This document shows positions 36,482-48,490 of a stretch of 64,000 nucleotides of DNA, piece after piece; the stretch's first letter is position 1, and every line of letters starts with the position of its first letter. The DNA is from Haematobia irritans (lineage: Eukaryota > Arthropoda > Insecta > Diptera > Muscidae). Location of the stretch: contig NC_134398.1 of NCBI RefSeq assembly GCF_050003625.1, positions 86,801,983-86,865,982 on the forward strand, written 5' to 3'. The notes under the pieces were generated by a model that was given only the letters and a program-made list of their open reading frames with translations, was not told the origin of the DNA and did no database searches. The position numbers were made by a program, and so were the translations under genes.

Positions 36482-37437
36482 CACTCAGAAAATTTAACGT
36501 CGTAACTACAAGTAAATTTCATAATATTGAGTTGTTCAAAATTTTACTCACAGTTAGTTAAATTTAACTATTGATGAACAAAATTAACTCAGTGAAAGTA
36601 AATTGAACTTACGACCATTACCAGCAAAATGGTTAAGAACTCCTAATGAGTTCGTAAATGGACTGAAGCAAATATAATAATAGAGAATACGTATTTTCTC
36701 GAACGTACGAAGAAGTTTCTCAGCGTTACTGAACTTTTACTGTGCAATATTACGAAGTCTAATTGGACACGAAATTTCCGTTTCTGGTATAAATAAACTT
36801 ACGATGAATGTCAATTCTAACTACCGTTGAGTGAATCTATTTCTAGACAATAGTTCGTCTCCGAAACATGTGCTCGTGTGGTGTTTCTAAAAATAGACAC
36901 CCTTGACTGTGTGTGTTAATGAATAAATGCAGCCAATCAAGAAAAGAATAAACAAAGTCACATTTGGTTGATAAGAGCTAAGTGGCCCAGTGGATAGTGT
37001 GTTTAGTTAGAAAACTGATGGTACGCGGTTCGATCCTCCGTCCGGACAAAAGGTAAACTTTTATAAAATGATAAAAATGAAATCTAATAAATGATTCTAA
37101 AGGATTTGTACTGCAGAATAGTAAATGGTTTGTACTAAATATAATATGACATGTAGAAATTGGGGATCCTCCCCCTTGAGGTATCCTTGCTCCAAGTCAC
37201 CAGGTGGTCTAGGAAATCCGGAACATTAATTTTTTTGTTTTTAAAAAATGTATTATTTAGTTAATTTTTTACTTATGAACAGTTTAAATTTGAACTTGAC
37301 AAAAGTTAAAACAAATTACTAACCTATAGGAAAATGTTGAACTTACTATGAACATGCTTTTTTAGCGACATACGAAGTTCAATATTAACACTGGTTAGTT
37401 AAAAATAACTCGTAATGGGTTCACTCTTCTCTGAGTG
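36482..37437 (+). mobile_element. TA-flanked MITE, CACTCAGAGAA family, with internal tRNA-like module
   Basis: Ends CACTCAGAAAA and TTCTCTGAGTG lie between TA at 36480-36481 and 37438-37439, inside a DINE-like subunit whose empty form is recognisable. An inverted, truncated copy of its right half lies at 45608-45987. No protein. Contains the tRNA-like segment 36978-37052. Confidence 0.8.
36978..37052 (+). other. tRNA-like/SINE-like module with A- and B-box motifs
   Basis: TGGCCCAGTGG fits the RNA polymerase III A-box (TRGYNNAGNGG); about 40 nt later GGTTCGATCC fits the B-box. It is followed by TCCGTCCGGACAAAAGGTAAA. No convincing acceptor stem or full cloverleaf forms, so it is not a functional tRNA gene. 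A related module lies at 55741-55830 on the minus strand. Confidence 0.55.
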
Positions 37438-37584
37438 TAGGAGTGTAAATCGGGCGAAAGCTATATATGAAAGCTATATCTGAATCTGAACCGATTTGAC
37501 TGATATTTTCCAAAATGTACGAGACTCACAAAATATTGAATTATACGAAGTTGGAAGAAGATCGCTTGATAAATAAGTCATTTA

Positions 37585-38767
37585 ACAGGTTGGCTGATAA
37601 GTCCCCGGTCTTACACATAGATGGCGTTGCTAGTATTAAATGCATATTATTTTTATATAGTACCAACCATCAAATGATACGTGTCAAAATTTGAGGTCTG
37701 TAAGTCAATTAGTTTGTGAGATAGAGCGTCTTTTGTGAAGCAACTTTTCTTATTGTGAAAAAAATGGAAAAAAATGGAATTTCGTGTTTTAATAAAATAC
37801 TGTTTTCTGAAGGGAAAAAATACGGTGGAAGCAAAAACTTGGCTTGATAATGAGTTTCCGGACTCTGCCCCAGAGAAATCAACAATAATTGATTGGTATG
37901 CAAAATTCAAGCGTAATGAAATGAGCACGGAAGACGGTGAAAGCAGTGGACGCCCGAAAGAGGTGGTTACCGACGAAAACATGGAAAAAATCCACAAAAT
38001 GATTTTGAATGACCGTAAAATGAAGTTGATCGAGATAGCAGATACCTAAAAGATATCAAAGGAACGTGTTGGTCATATCATTCATCAATGTTTGGATATG
38101 CGGAAGCTCTGTGCAAAATGGGTGCCGTGCGAGCTCACATTTGACCAAAACAACAATGTGTTGATGATTCTGAGCGATGTTTGCAGCTGTTAACTCATAA
38201 TACACCCGAGTTTCTCCATCGATATGTGGCAATGGATGAAAACATGGCTCCATCACTACACTTCTGAGTCCAATCGACAGTCGGCTGAGTGGACAGCGAC
38301 CGGTGAATCGTCTCCGAAACGTGGAAAGACCCAAAAGTCCGCTGGCACAGTAATGGCCTCTGTTTTTTGTGATGCCCATGGAATAATTTTTATCGATTAT
38401 CTTGAGAAGGGAAAACCCATCAATAGTGACTATTATAGGGCGTTATTGGAGCGTTTGAAGGTCGAAATCGCGGCAAAACGGCCCCATATGAAGAAGAAAA
38501 AGCGTTGTTCCACCAAGGCAACGCACCGTGCCACAAGTCATTGAGAACGATGGCAAAAATTCATGAATTGGGCTTCGAATTACTTCCCCACCCACCGTAT
38601 TCTCCAGATCTGGCCCCAGCGACTTTTCTTGTTCTCAGACCTCAAAAGGATGCTTGCAGGGAAAAAATTTGGCTGCAATGAAGAGGTGATCGCCGAAACT
38701 AAGGCATAGTTTGAGGCAAAACCGAAGGAGTACTACCAAAATGGTATCAAAAAATTGGAAGGTCGTA
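37585..38767 (+). mobile_element. Himar1-like mariner, left arm of the inverted duplication
   Basis: Begins with the irritans-mariner TIR ACAGGTTGGCTGATAAG after TA 37583-37584. It is near full length but loses its 3' UTR and right TIR near 38767, just before a long (TA)n run. Its insertion site and flank are shared with the inverted copy at 40150-41139. Confidence 0.92.
37774..38765 (+). pseudogene. Broken Himar1-like mariner transposase (left copy)
   Basis: Starts FRVLIKYCFLKGKNTVEAK. The frame stops at TAA 38047-38049 inside IEIADT*KISKE, and at least two 1-nt changes shift it (in the DQKQQ region near 38148 and in the KKKKVLFHQ region near 38510). The first-Asp motif reads MDENMAP rather than MDETWL. 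Later text covers the D34D block (CHKSLRTMAK, ELLPHPPYSP) and the C-terminal FGCNEEVIAET. Inactive; the TAA is shared with the right copy. Confidence 0.9.
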
Positions 38768-38792
38768 ATTTTTGTGAAAATCTTTTCTGTGT

Positions 38793-39717
<925 letters not shown>

Positions 39718-40006
39718 CACAGAAAAAATTTTCACAAAAATTTTTCCAATTAAAATTTTAATTGAGTTTTAAGAAATATTCAATTAAAAATTTAATTCAT
39801 TCAACAATTTTTTTAATTGAAACAAAAATCAATCTCAAATATTAATAGTATCAATTAATTTTTTAATTGGATCAATTACTTTTTTAATTGACCTTCAATT
39901 ATTCTTTTAATTGATAAAATCATTTCTGTGATTGAAGACATTCCAATTAAAATCTTAATTGGATCAATTAATTTCGTGATTGAATCAAAAAAAAAATTTT
40001 TGTGTG
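39718..40006. mobile_element. 289-bp MITE of the CACACAAAA family
   Basis: CACAGAAAAAATTTTCAC and the matching ...TTTTTGTGTG end lie between TA at 39716-39717 and 40007-40008. Nearly the whole element is subterminal ATTAATT/ATTGATT repeat, as in 1017-3289 with the payload deleted. Confidence 0.82.
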
Positions 40007-40149
40007 TAATATATACATTTATGGAAGAATAGTTTTAATAACAATTACTTCTTTTTTAATTAAATTGACTAAAGATCAGACTTAACTAAATAATAAAGGA
40101 GCTTTTGTTATTAAACTAAAATATTAAGAAACTTAAACATAAGTTCAAC

Positions 40150-41139
40150 CATTCGAAATTCGAAGCCCAATTCATGCATTTTTGCCATCGTTCTCAATGA
40201 CTTGTGGCACGGTGCCTTGTCTTGGTGGAACAACACTATTTTCTTCTTCATATGGGGCCGTTTTGCCGAGACCTTCAAACGCTCCAATAACGCCATATAA
40301 TAGTCACTGTTGATGGTTTTTCCCTTCTCAAGATAATCGATAAAAATTATTCCATGCGCATCCCAAAAAACAGAGGCCATTACTTTGCCAGCGGACTTTT
40401 GAGTCTTTCCACGCTTCGGAGACGGTTCACCGGTCGTTGTCCACTCAGTCGATTGGACTCAGGAGTGTAGTGATGGAGCCATGTTTCATCCATTGTCACA
40501 TATCGAAGGAAAAACTCAGAGGTATTACGAGTTAACAGCTGCAAACACCGCTCAGAATCATCAACACATTGTTGTTTTTGGTCAAATGTGAGCTCGCGCG
40601 GCACCCATTTTGCACAGAGCTTCCACATATCCAAACATTGATGAATGATATGATCAACACCTTCCTTTGATATCTTTTAGGCATCTGCTATCTCGATCAA
40701 CTTCATTTTACGGTCATTCAAAATCATTTTGTGGATTTTTTCCATGTTTTCGTCGGTAACCACCTCTTTCGGCGTCCACTGCTTTCACCGTCCTCCGTGC
40801 TCATTTCATCACGCTTGAATTTTGCATACCAATAAATTATTGTTGATTTCTCTGGGGCAGTGTACGGAAACTCATTATCAAGCCAAGTTTTTGCTTCCAC
40901 CGTATTTTTTCCCTTCAGAAAACAGTATTTTATCAAAACACGAAATTCCTTTTTTCCATTTTTTTTCACAATAACAAAAGTTGCTTCACAAAAGACGCTC
41001 TATCTCACAAACTAATTGACTTACAGACCTCAAATTTTGACACGTATCATTTGAAGGTTGGTACTATATAAAAATAATATGCATTTAATACTAGCGACGC
41101 CATCTATGTGTAAGACCGTGGACTTATCAGCCAACCTGT
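40150..41139 (-). mobile_element. Himar1-like mariner, right arm of the inverted duplication
   Basis: Minus-strand copy with its TIR at the right end (to 41139), then TA 41140-41141. It is truncated at 40150, inside the transposase after HELGFEF. It shares its flanks with the left copy, so both descend from one insertion. Confidence 0.92.
40155..40969 (-). pseudogene. Broken Himar1-like mariner transposase (right copy)
   Basis: Segments in order: KKEFRVLIKYCFLKGKN ... GESSGR (then a frame shift), a TAA in the same place as the left copy, MWKLCAKWVPRELTFDQ ... YVTMDETWLHHYTPE (intact first-Asp motif), a shift near PVNRL, then ASVFWDAHGIIF ... VLFHQDKAPCHKS (second Asp). The third-Asp region and the C-terminus are absent. 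Inactive. Confidence 0.9.
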
Positions 41140-41141
41140 TA

Positions 41142-41266
41142 AATGACTTATTTATAAACCGATCTTCTTCCAACTTCGTATAATTGAATATTTTGTGAGT
41201 CTCGTACATTTTGGAAAATATCAGTCAAATCGGTTCAGATTCAGATATAGCTTTCATACACTGAAA
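41142..41266 (+). mobile_element. DINE-like fragment, right arm of the inverted duplication (part 1)
   Basis: Reverse complement of the flank of the left mariner (37438-37584 side). It is cut at GCTTTCATA by the 41267-45575 element and resumes at 45576 as TATATAGCTTTCGCCCG up to 45607. Confidence 0.75.
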
Positions 41267-41689
41267 AAACAGTGAACCCATTGCAAAATGAACTAAACTG
41301 TAGTAATATTGACCAGGATTTAGCCCGTAAGATTTTTTTCAACTTGTCTAGTTTATAATTCTCTTAAATTTTAGTTCATATATAACATTGTATATTAGTT
41401 CATTTTTACAACACCATAAGATTTATATACCCCTGCCAAGTTAAAAAGTCAGTATTATTTTGGTTTACTTGCTTATTTGGTGGGAAACCCGATAATAAAA
41501 ATTGGTTAACAGCCTCTTTAAAATGTCGACGACTAAACTATTTTTAAATCAATCATTCCGTAATACAGAGAAATTAAATAATTAAAGGAACAGCAAACCG
41601 TTTTGCTATTCCATAATTCATTATGATTGTAAATATATAAATAAATAAATAAAATTTTGAGCACAATATTGTTTGGGAGAATTTTTTTA

Positions 41690-41979
41690 AGCATATAATA
41701 TTTCTGGGTTCAAAATGTTTCCAAACATATTATATGTTCACATAAGAACATATAGTTTTTTGGAAGACAACATTATTGAATTTGGATGGAAAAATACAAA
41801 ATGTTTGGAACTTAGACAACCCAAACATATTATATTGTTTAGACCAATATGCTTTCAAACATATTATATATTGGAAGAGATCAAATATATAAATGTTTGG
41901 GCAATACCCAAAAATGTATATGCTTGAAGCAAAATATGTTTGGGAGTATATGTTACAGAAGCGATTTTTTGTGAGCGTG
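41690..41979 (-). mobile_element. Part of a CACGCTCACAAAAAA-family MITE
   Basis: Rich in CAAACATATTATAT words. The right end TTTTTTGTGAGCGTG is followed by TA, and it is the inverted equivalent of 55181-55480. Confidence 0.65.
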
Positions 41980-41984
41980 TAGTC

Positions 41985-42890
41985 CATACGTGGTATATAT
42001 TAAACTAAAAAAGGCAGATTAAATACGTATATAATTAAGTTTAAAGTTTCTATAGAAATAAAATTTTGACAAAATAAAATTTTGACAACATTTTCTATAG
42101 AAGTAAAATTTGGAAAAAAATTTCTATAGAAATAAAATTTGGAAAAAAAATTTCTATAGAAATAAAATTTTGAAAAAATTCTCTATAGAAATAAAATTTT
42201 GACAAAATTTTCTATAAAAATAAAATTTTGACAAAATTTTCTATAGAAATAAAATTTTGACAAAATTTTCTATAGAAATAAAATTTTGGTAGATTATTTT
42301 TGGCTCGAGTGGCAACTATGATTATGAACCGAATAACATTTTAACAAAATTTTCTATAGAAATAAAATTTTTACAAAATTTTCTATAGAAATAAAATTTT
42401 GACAAAATTTTCTATAGAAATAAAATGTTGAAAAAAATTTCTATAGAAATAAAATTTTAGTGGATTATTTTTGGCTCGAGTGGCAACCATGATTATGAAC
42501 CGATATGGACCAATTTTTGTGTGATTGGGGATCGGCTGTATATAACTATAGACCAATATGGACCAATTTTGGCATGGTTATTAGCGGCCTTATACTAACA
42601 CCACGTTGCAAATTTCAACCGGATCGGATGAATTTTGCTCCTCCAAGAGGCTCCGGAGGACAAATCTGGGGATCGATTTATATGGGGGCTATATATAATT
42701 ATGGACCGATATGGACCAATTCTTGCATGGTTGTTAGAGACCATAAACTAACACCACGTACCAAATTTCAACCGGATCGGATGAATTTTGCTCCTCTAAG
42801 AGGCTCCGGAGGTCAAATCTGGGGATCTGCTTATATGGGGGCTATATATAAGTATGGACCGATATGGACCAATTTTGGCATGGCATACAT
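41985..42890 (-). mobile_element. Helentron/DINE-like fragment with 29-35 bp tandem array
   Basis: 41985-42040 matches the 3' region of 48491-50602 inverted. 42050-42300 and 42340-42465 are tandem ATTTCTATAGAAATAAAATT units. 42490-42890 holds two to three larger subunits (GACCGATATGGACCAATT, TCCTCCAAGAGGCTCCGG). Non-coding. Confidence 0.68.
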
Positions 42891-43478
42891 TAAAATTAAA
42901 CTTTCTTAAGCAAAAGTACTTTATTATAAAAACTTATGATGAAAGTTCTTAATACAATGTTTTTTGTGAATAAAATTTATGACCACTTGGAACAGAGTGT
43001 AGTTCATTTGAACCCGCTGTTTGGACATTTTGACTTATCCATTTTTTATTCATCGTAGGTAATTTTTTCACATATCTTGCTGGAAAAAAATGGAAACAAT
43101 AATGAAAATTGTTAAAAATTAACACCATGTAATGAAATATAATTTTTAATTCTTCATTTAACTTGTATCTTACCATATTTGGGGGCATTTTATCAAATGA
43201 TGTAAGGAATTCAACTTTTCTTTGGAAAACGTATCTCATAAAATTTGTACCTGAAGCAATTAGAAAAATAATGAAGTATTCTAAATAAACTCATAAAACT
43301 GTGTTGTTATCGATGTGAAGGATATAATAAAATAAATATTCTATTTGAAAAAAGCCAAAGTTTTAATATAAAACTTACCAATTCTCTATTAAATTGTACG
43401 CTGAGGGGAAATATAAAAAGTTGTCCAAATTTATTTGAGCTACTCTGAAATTAAATAGTTATTTTTTACATTAAATAA

Positions 43479-43673
43479 TGATAGTTTTGCTACAAGTAGA
43501 GGATGCTGATAAGGAATGTGGTAATTCCGAAACGTGCGTCCATCCAACCATCTTGCAGTCTATAGGGCTTTGCCCAAATAAATTTGACAAACATTCTTTT
43601 CCTCTATTGGTTAAGCTACACTTGTAGTTTAGTCAATGTATGGTTTTAAGCTGCAATAAAAACAACAACAATG
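43479..43673 (+). mobile_element. 5'-truncated LINE 3' end with 10-bp target duplication
   Basis: A 195-bp insertion flanked by CATTAAATAA (43469-43478 and 43674-43683) and ending in GCAATAAAAACAACAACAATG, a CAA-type tail. The inverted homologue at 61765-64000 lacks it at the equivalent place, confirming an insertion. LINE family unknown. Confidence 0.75.
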
Positions 43674-43758
43674 CATTAAATAAAATTATTAAATAGGTTT
43701 CTAAAAATCTAATGAAAAAAAAAATAATATGCATAAAAAAACCAAATATTCTTGATAA

Positions 43759-44039
43759 CCCTAGACAGTCATCATTCGTCAAAATGGCGACACGTAATTT
43801 CATTTTCGATTTAAAATGCATTTTAGTCTATTGGGAAATGGTAAATTTAATTTATATTAATTCGACCGTTTTACGAATTTTTGTTTTATACTACTTAAAA
43901 CCAAATTGAATTAGAAAATAAATTCAAGTTTGGTTCACTTTTTCGCTTACGATGAAAATTATAGCGTCTTGAAATCAGCCGTAGTCAAAATGACGAAGGA
44001 TGACGTTAATGTACAAAAAATAAGGATGACGGTCCAGGG
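43759..44039. mobile_element. 281-bp piggyBac-type MITE (copy 1)
   Basis: Ends CCCTAGACAGTCATC and ...GACGGTCCAGGG, with TTAA on the right (44040-44043) and ATAA on the left. CCCT termini and the TTAA target are piggyBac hallmarks. The same insertion is present at 63324-63604. Confidence 0.75.
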
Positions 44040-45607
44040 TTAAAAGAAAGGAAGAATCCTTACCAATTCACTATTAAATTACAGGCAAAGGAGTACTAAA
44101 AATTTGTCCAAATTTTTAAGGGGTTATTTTGAAATTAAATATTTGTTTTTACATTAGAAATATTACATTGGTTTCCAAAAAATATGATTAAAGAAATACT
44201 AACATAAGGTATTAAAAACCTGTAATTTTGATGATAAAAAGGTCACAAAAACGTAAATATTCTATTTGAAATAAAGCCAAAAGAAAACTTACCAATTCTC
44301 TATTTTTTAAATTTGTTCGAATTCATCTGGAGTTGCTCTGAAATCAAATATTGTTTTTACAACAAAGAAAAACATTAAACTGGTTTCCAAAAAAAAATGA
44401 ATTAACAAATAATAATATACATAAAAAATATTCTTGTTAAAAGAAAGTCATATTAAAAAAATACTTACCAATTTATGAATAAACTATACGCTGAGATATA
44501 ACAAAAATTTTCAAAATTCATCTGGAATTGAATATTAATTTTTTACATAGAATAATAAAAATTTCAAAACACTTTCAATTTCAACATATTTTCCTAATAT
44601 TCTTAATAACTTTTTTCTAAACTACCAATAAAATATTAATAACTTTAATTTAAAAGGTTTAATAAAAAAACACCAGTATATGTCTCAAAAATCCAAAATA
44701 TTCCATGCCTTTATATTCCCTTGTTGCATACATGATTAAAAGATGCAACAGCCCACGCCAACGCCAACTATACAACTGAAGCATGCCAAACAAAACCAAG
44801 CAAAGCCAAAACATTCCTACAACAACAAAAACAATAAATAACACCTCATCCAGCCAAATAAACCATCCGCGAATAACAAACACACACACACACAAACCAC
44901 TAAATGAACAAAAATAAAAACAACCCCACGCTCATGTATACACAACAAAACTCAAGTAACATCATCTTTACATTAATCACATTCCACTATGCCGATAAAG
45001 ATCTCTGTACTATGCATTAGTTCATCGCATCTGCTGACAATTTACTCTAAGAATAATATTCGTAAAGGCACACCAGTTTATGAACGATGAAACGTTTAAC
45101 TTAAAATTTGCAAAATTTTCATGAAATGTTATCTACCATTTTTGACGAAAATGTCTATAAATTTAATTACATGTGAACTAAAAATATTTCATTGGGTAAT
45201 TTTTTACCAACAATTATTAACTATAGGAATTGTCAGTAAGAAATTGCTATCCACTTTCAAGTTCATTTTTCGTAAAAAAATACAAAAAAATCTTATAGTA
45301 AATTGCACTTATTATTTAGAAAATACTTTACATTTCACAAGTAGTTTTATAGCATGACAAACGAATTTTTAACTACCAGTTAAGACATTTTTTAAGGAAA
45401 TTTCCATCGTATTTTGTAGGCCATGAACTAAACGATTGCTACTTAGAATTTGTAAAATTTCCTTTCGAGTAGTTAATTTTCATTGAAGATACGAAAAATG
45501 AACTAAAATTCTGGAAAGTTCTTGTAATAAATTATTGTAAAAATCTTCTTAAATTTACGAGACACTTTTTTTCTGTGTATATAGCTTTCGCCCGATTTAC
45601 ACTCCTA

Positions 45608-46331
<724 letters not shown>

Positions 46332-46882
46332 ACTAAACTATGGGTTCAAAGAATGTTATTTTAAATAGTTTCGTAACCAGTACAAAACTGTTTTAAATTG
46401 TGTGGGTTTAATAATGCAAAAAAATACCATCAATGTTTAGACATCCCAATCAAAGAATGAAGCCGCCGTGTCGCGCCGACGATTTCAGCCGTCGCCGACC
46501 AGTTTTTGATAGTCGACGCCGCCGCCGAATAGGACGACTCATCTAGACTCAAATTTAGCCGCCAATTTATCGAAAGTATTGATTTAAATCAGAAAAATGT
46601 ATTAATAATTGAACCCTACACCCAATGAATATCAAGCTGCTATAATAATTTTGCACAAATTTAGCTCACAAAATTTGAATGAAATGTAAATTTTATTGTA
46701 AGATTGGTTGTACAACAATCTCATTACCATTCGGATTTCAAATAGATTTTATAACGAATAGTTGTCCTCCGCCGATTAGACAAATTTAAGACATCTTAGC
46801 CGTCAAGCCGCTGCCGACGAATTCTTTTCTGATTTCTGTCACATATTTGCCCAGTATGACCGTATCAACAGAGGAAAAGTAT

Positions 46883-47491
46883 TGTTACGAATTTGATAAT
46901 TATAGAGATAAGTTTATTTAAATTAGTTTCCGTTAATTTAAAATTTCAAATTGTAACGATAAAATTTCGCTATCACTTGTTGGAATCATCTATTCATTTT
47001 CTAGTATTTTCCTGAATTTCTTTTATGTTCTTTTGTTTGCTTATCGAAATGTTAGTTCTTACTCTCTCATAGAATAGCAACCCCTTTGCTTTGTTATTTT
47101 GCATTCTCATTTCATCTCATTGTCTATTGTCATTATTGTTGTTGTTGTAGTAATGCGAGCATATATCTATGTGAGTGTGTATGTGTTTGGCAGCCACCAG
47201 ATGAACAACTTAATGGTCGTAGATCCTTCTAGCATTGTCTAAGAATGTTCTGGCGTTGCCAGAATATTGTAGTGCTACCAGAATGTTCTCGTATTGCCAC
47301 ACCGTCATATATAAAAGCGCTCGCATGCTGCTAACGAGTCAGTCTTAATTAAAGCGTCAAACGAATAACTTCAGTGTGAACGAATTGTAAAGTGTGAAGT
47401 CATAGTAAATAAATTGTAGATTGTCGTTATTTAAAAGAACTGTGTTTTAATTGTCGGGTAATTAAAAACGCCTAAATATAAAAACGTAACA
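46883..47491 (+). mobile_element. Solo LTR of a Ty3/gypsy-like retrotransposon (609 bp)
   Basis: Starts TGTTACGAATTTG and ends ATAAAAACGTAACA (TGTTAC...GTAACA termini), flanked by a perfect 4-bp duplication GTAT at 46879-46882 and 47492-47495. No internal retrotransposon sequence follows, so it is a recombined solo LTR. It contains a core promoter (47309-47345) and an AATAAA (about 47407) as expected for an LTR. Confidence 0.88.
47309..47345 (+). promoter_or_regulatory. LTR core promoter: TATA box and initiator
   Basis: TATATAAAAG begins near 47309. TCAGTC at 47340-47345, a good arthropod initiator, places +1 about 31-33 bp downstream, the canonical spacing. No clear DPE is seen. Whether it is active is unknown. 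Confidence 0.7.
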
Positions 47492-47495
47492 GTAT

Positions 47496-48127
47496 TTTCT
47501 TTATCCTCCTACTTTCTCTTAAGGAATAACATTCAATGCGCAGAGCGCTTAAGGTTTTGAATTGACTTAAATAGATTTTCTTGGCCAGAACACATACGAA
47601 ACTAACAATATTGGTTACATTTAAAAATTTCATTTGGGTTAAGTCGTATCAGCGTGGCCAATTTGGGTTTTTCTCGCTAGATCGGTGCTATGTCGATAGA
47701 GTGGTTCAGAAACAATTTGCAGCCTTTTGCTTTACGTAGTTTAGTTTCTTTTATCATTCGGATCTTCCTCCGTCTGTGTATAAAACATCCGACACGTGCG
47801 GGAATGCGTACTATGCTTGAAGTGGTATTTATGGTCCAATTTATGAAAGGTGAAATCAACTCACAATATATGTTAAGTACTCTCAGTATTATTGTACCTA
47901 CACGCGTTCCGCGTTGGGACTACCGATTGTTAGATATAACTTTGAACAACACGATCTATTTTACCACCTTTGTAAACACTTCAATGGGTGCAATAACGTG
48001 TATCCTACTCGATACTCGTCATTAAACCCGTTATCTAAGATTTTGTCAAGTAACCTTGATTGAGATTGATCTCTAAGTCCTTGTCGAAAGGTCCTGCTCT
48101 TGTTGCTGCGTCGTTCTCCCGTACTAC
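47496..48127. other. Unassigned region with open frames on both strands
   Basis: The plus strand is open for 111 codons at 47690-48025; the minus strand is partly open across the same interval (e.g. VGCFIHRRRKIRMIKETK at about 47700-47800). Base composition is less AT-rich than the surroundings, consistent with decayed coding sequence, but no family is recognised. Confidence 0.3.
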
Positions 48128-48490
48128 GTTTTTATACCCACCCATAGAATGGCGAAGAAGGTAAAATAAGTTTGTCCGGCTATATAAAGTATATACATTC
48201 TTGATCAGGGATCAAGAATGTATATCCAGCAATTTGGCACAGATTCGTTTTTTTTGTTTGCAGGCAGATCAAGTTCAAAGATGGGCTATATCGGTCCAGG
48301 TTTTGATATAGCCCCCATATAAACCGACACCCCGACATGAGGTCTTATACTCGTAGAAACCGTATTTTCTATCCGATTTGCCTGAAATTGGAAATCTAGG
48401 GGTATTTTAAGACCAGAAAAAGATGTGTCGAAAATGTAGTGTATCAGTCCATGTTTCGGTGTAGACTCCATATAGACCGATCTACGACAT
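48128..48490 (+). mobile_element. Helentron/DINE-like 5' portion, interrupted
   Basis: TTTATACCCACCCATAG terminus, then subunit words (GATGGGCTATATCGGTCCAG, CCTGAAATTGGAAATCTAGG) matching the inverted element 20686-23671. It stops where the next element begins at 48491. Confidence 0.65.

Larger units (their letters stand above)
35878..37584 (-). mobile_element. Helentron/DINE-like fragment, split by a MITE and ended by a mariner
   Basis: Subunits (GGGAGCTATATCTAAATCTG, TCGGGCGAAAGCTATA) occupy 35878-36481 and resume at 37438-37584. The 36482-37437 MITE separates them, and a mariner begins at 37585. The 37438-37584 part is repeated inverted at 41140-41266 plus 45576-45607. Confidence 0.68.
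43174..44521 (-). other. Array of five exon-like modules with splice-like borders (copy 1)
   Basis: On the minus strand, five short homologous or adjacent units lie between pyrimidine-rich tracts ending in AG and GTAAG donors: 44469-44521, 44293-44337, 44064-44130, 43379-43444 and 43174-43250. Most end in AATAGAGAATTG before GTAAGT. The 66-bp unit 43379-43444 is open as SSSNKFGQLFIFPLSVQFN followed by REL, but the 44293-44337 and 44064-44130 units contain stops, and the acceptor of 44064-44130 is mutated to CAAA. The spacers also resemble one another (AATATTTAATTTCAG, GGCTTTCTTTCAAC). Function unknown; could be a non-coding spliced RNA or a decayed captured exon family. Confidence 0.55.
41267..45575. 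mobile_element. 4.3-kb TA-flanked element with exon-like module array
   Basis: Starts CACTGAAAAAACAGTGAACCC and ends ...ACACTTTTTTTCTGTG, with TA duplicated at the split DINE subunit (GCTTTCATA / TATATAGC), so the insertion boundaries are well supported. The interior includes an ATATGTTTGG-rich MITE, a DINE-like segment, five exon-like modules, a LINE 3' end and a piggyBac-type MITE. The part from about 43140 to 45575 recurs inverted at 61765-64000. No transposase is recognised. A minus-strand open frame (44659-44895) and a plus-strand one (45121-45357, found again at 61986-62231) have no recognisable homology. Confidence 0.7.

Noticed and set aside
36978..37052. A functional tRNA gene
   Set aside because: A- and B-box words are present but no complete acceptor stem or cloverleaf forms.
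41715..41927. 70-codon frame with an inverted counterpart at 55233-55442
   Set aside because: Built from repeated CAAACATATTATAT words of a MITE; the shared frame reflects shared repeat sequence.
45121..45357. 78-codon frame conserved at 61986-62231
   Set aside because: Conservation is explained by the recent copying of the whole non-coding element; a more diverged relative near 4100 does not keep the frame, and there is no homology.
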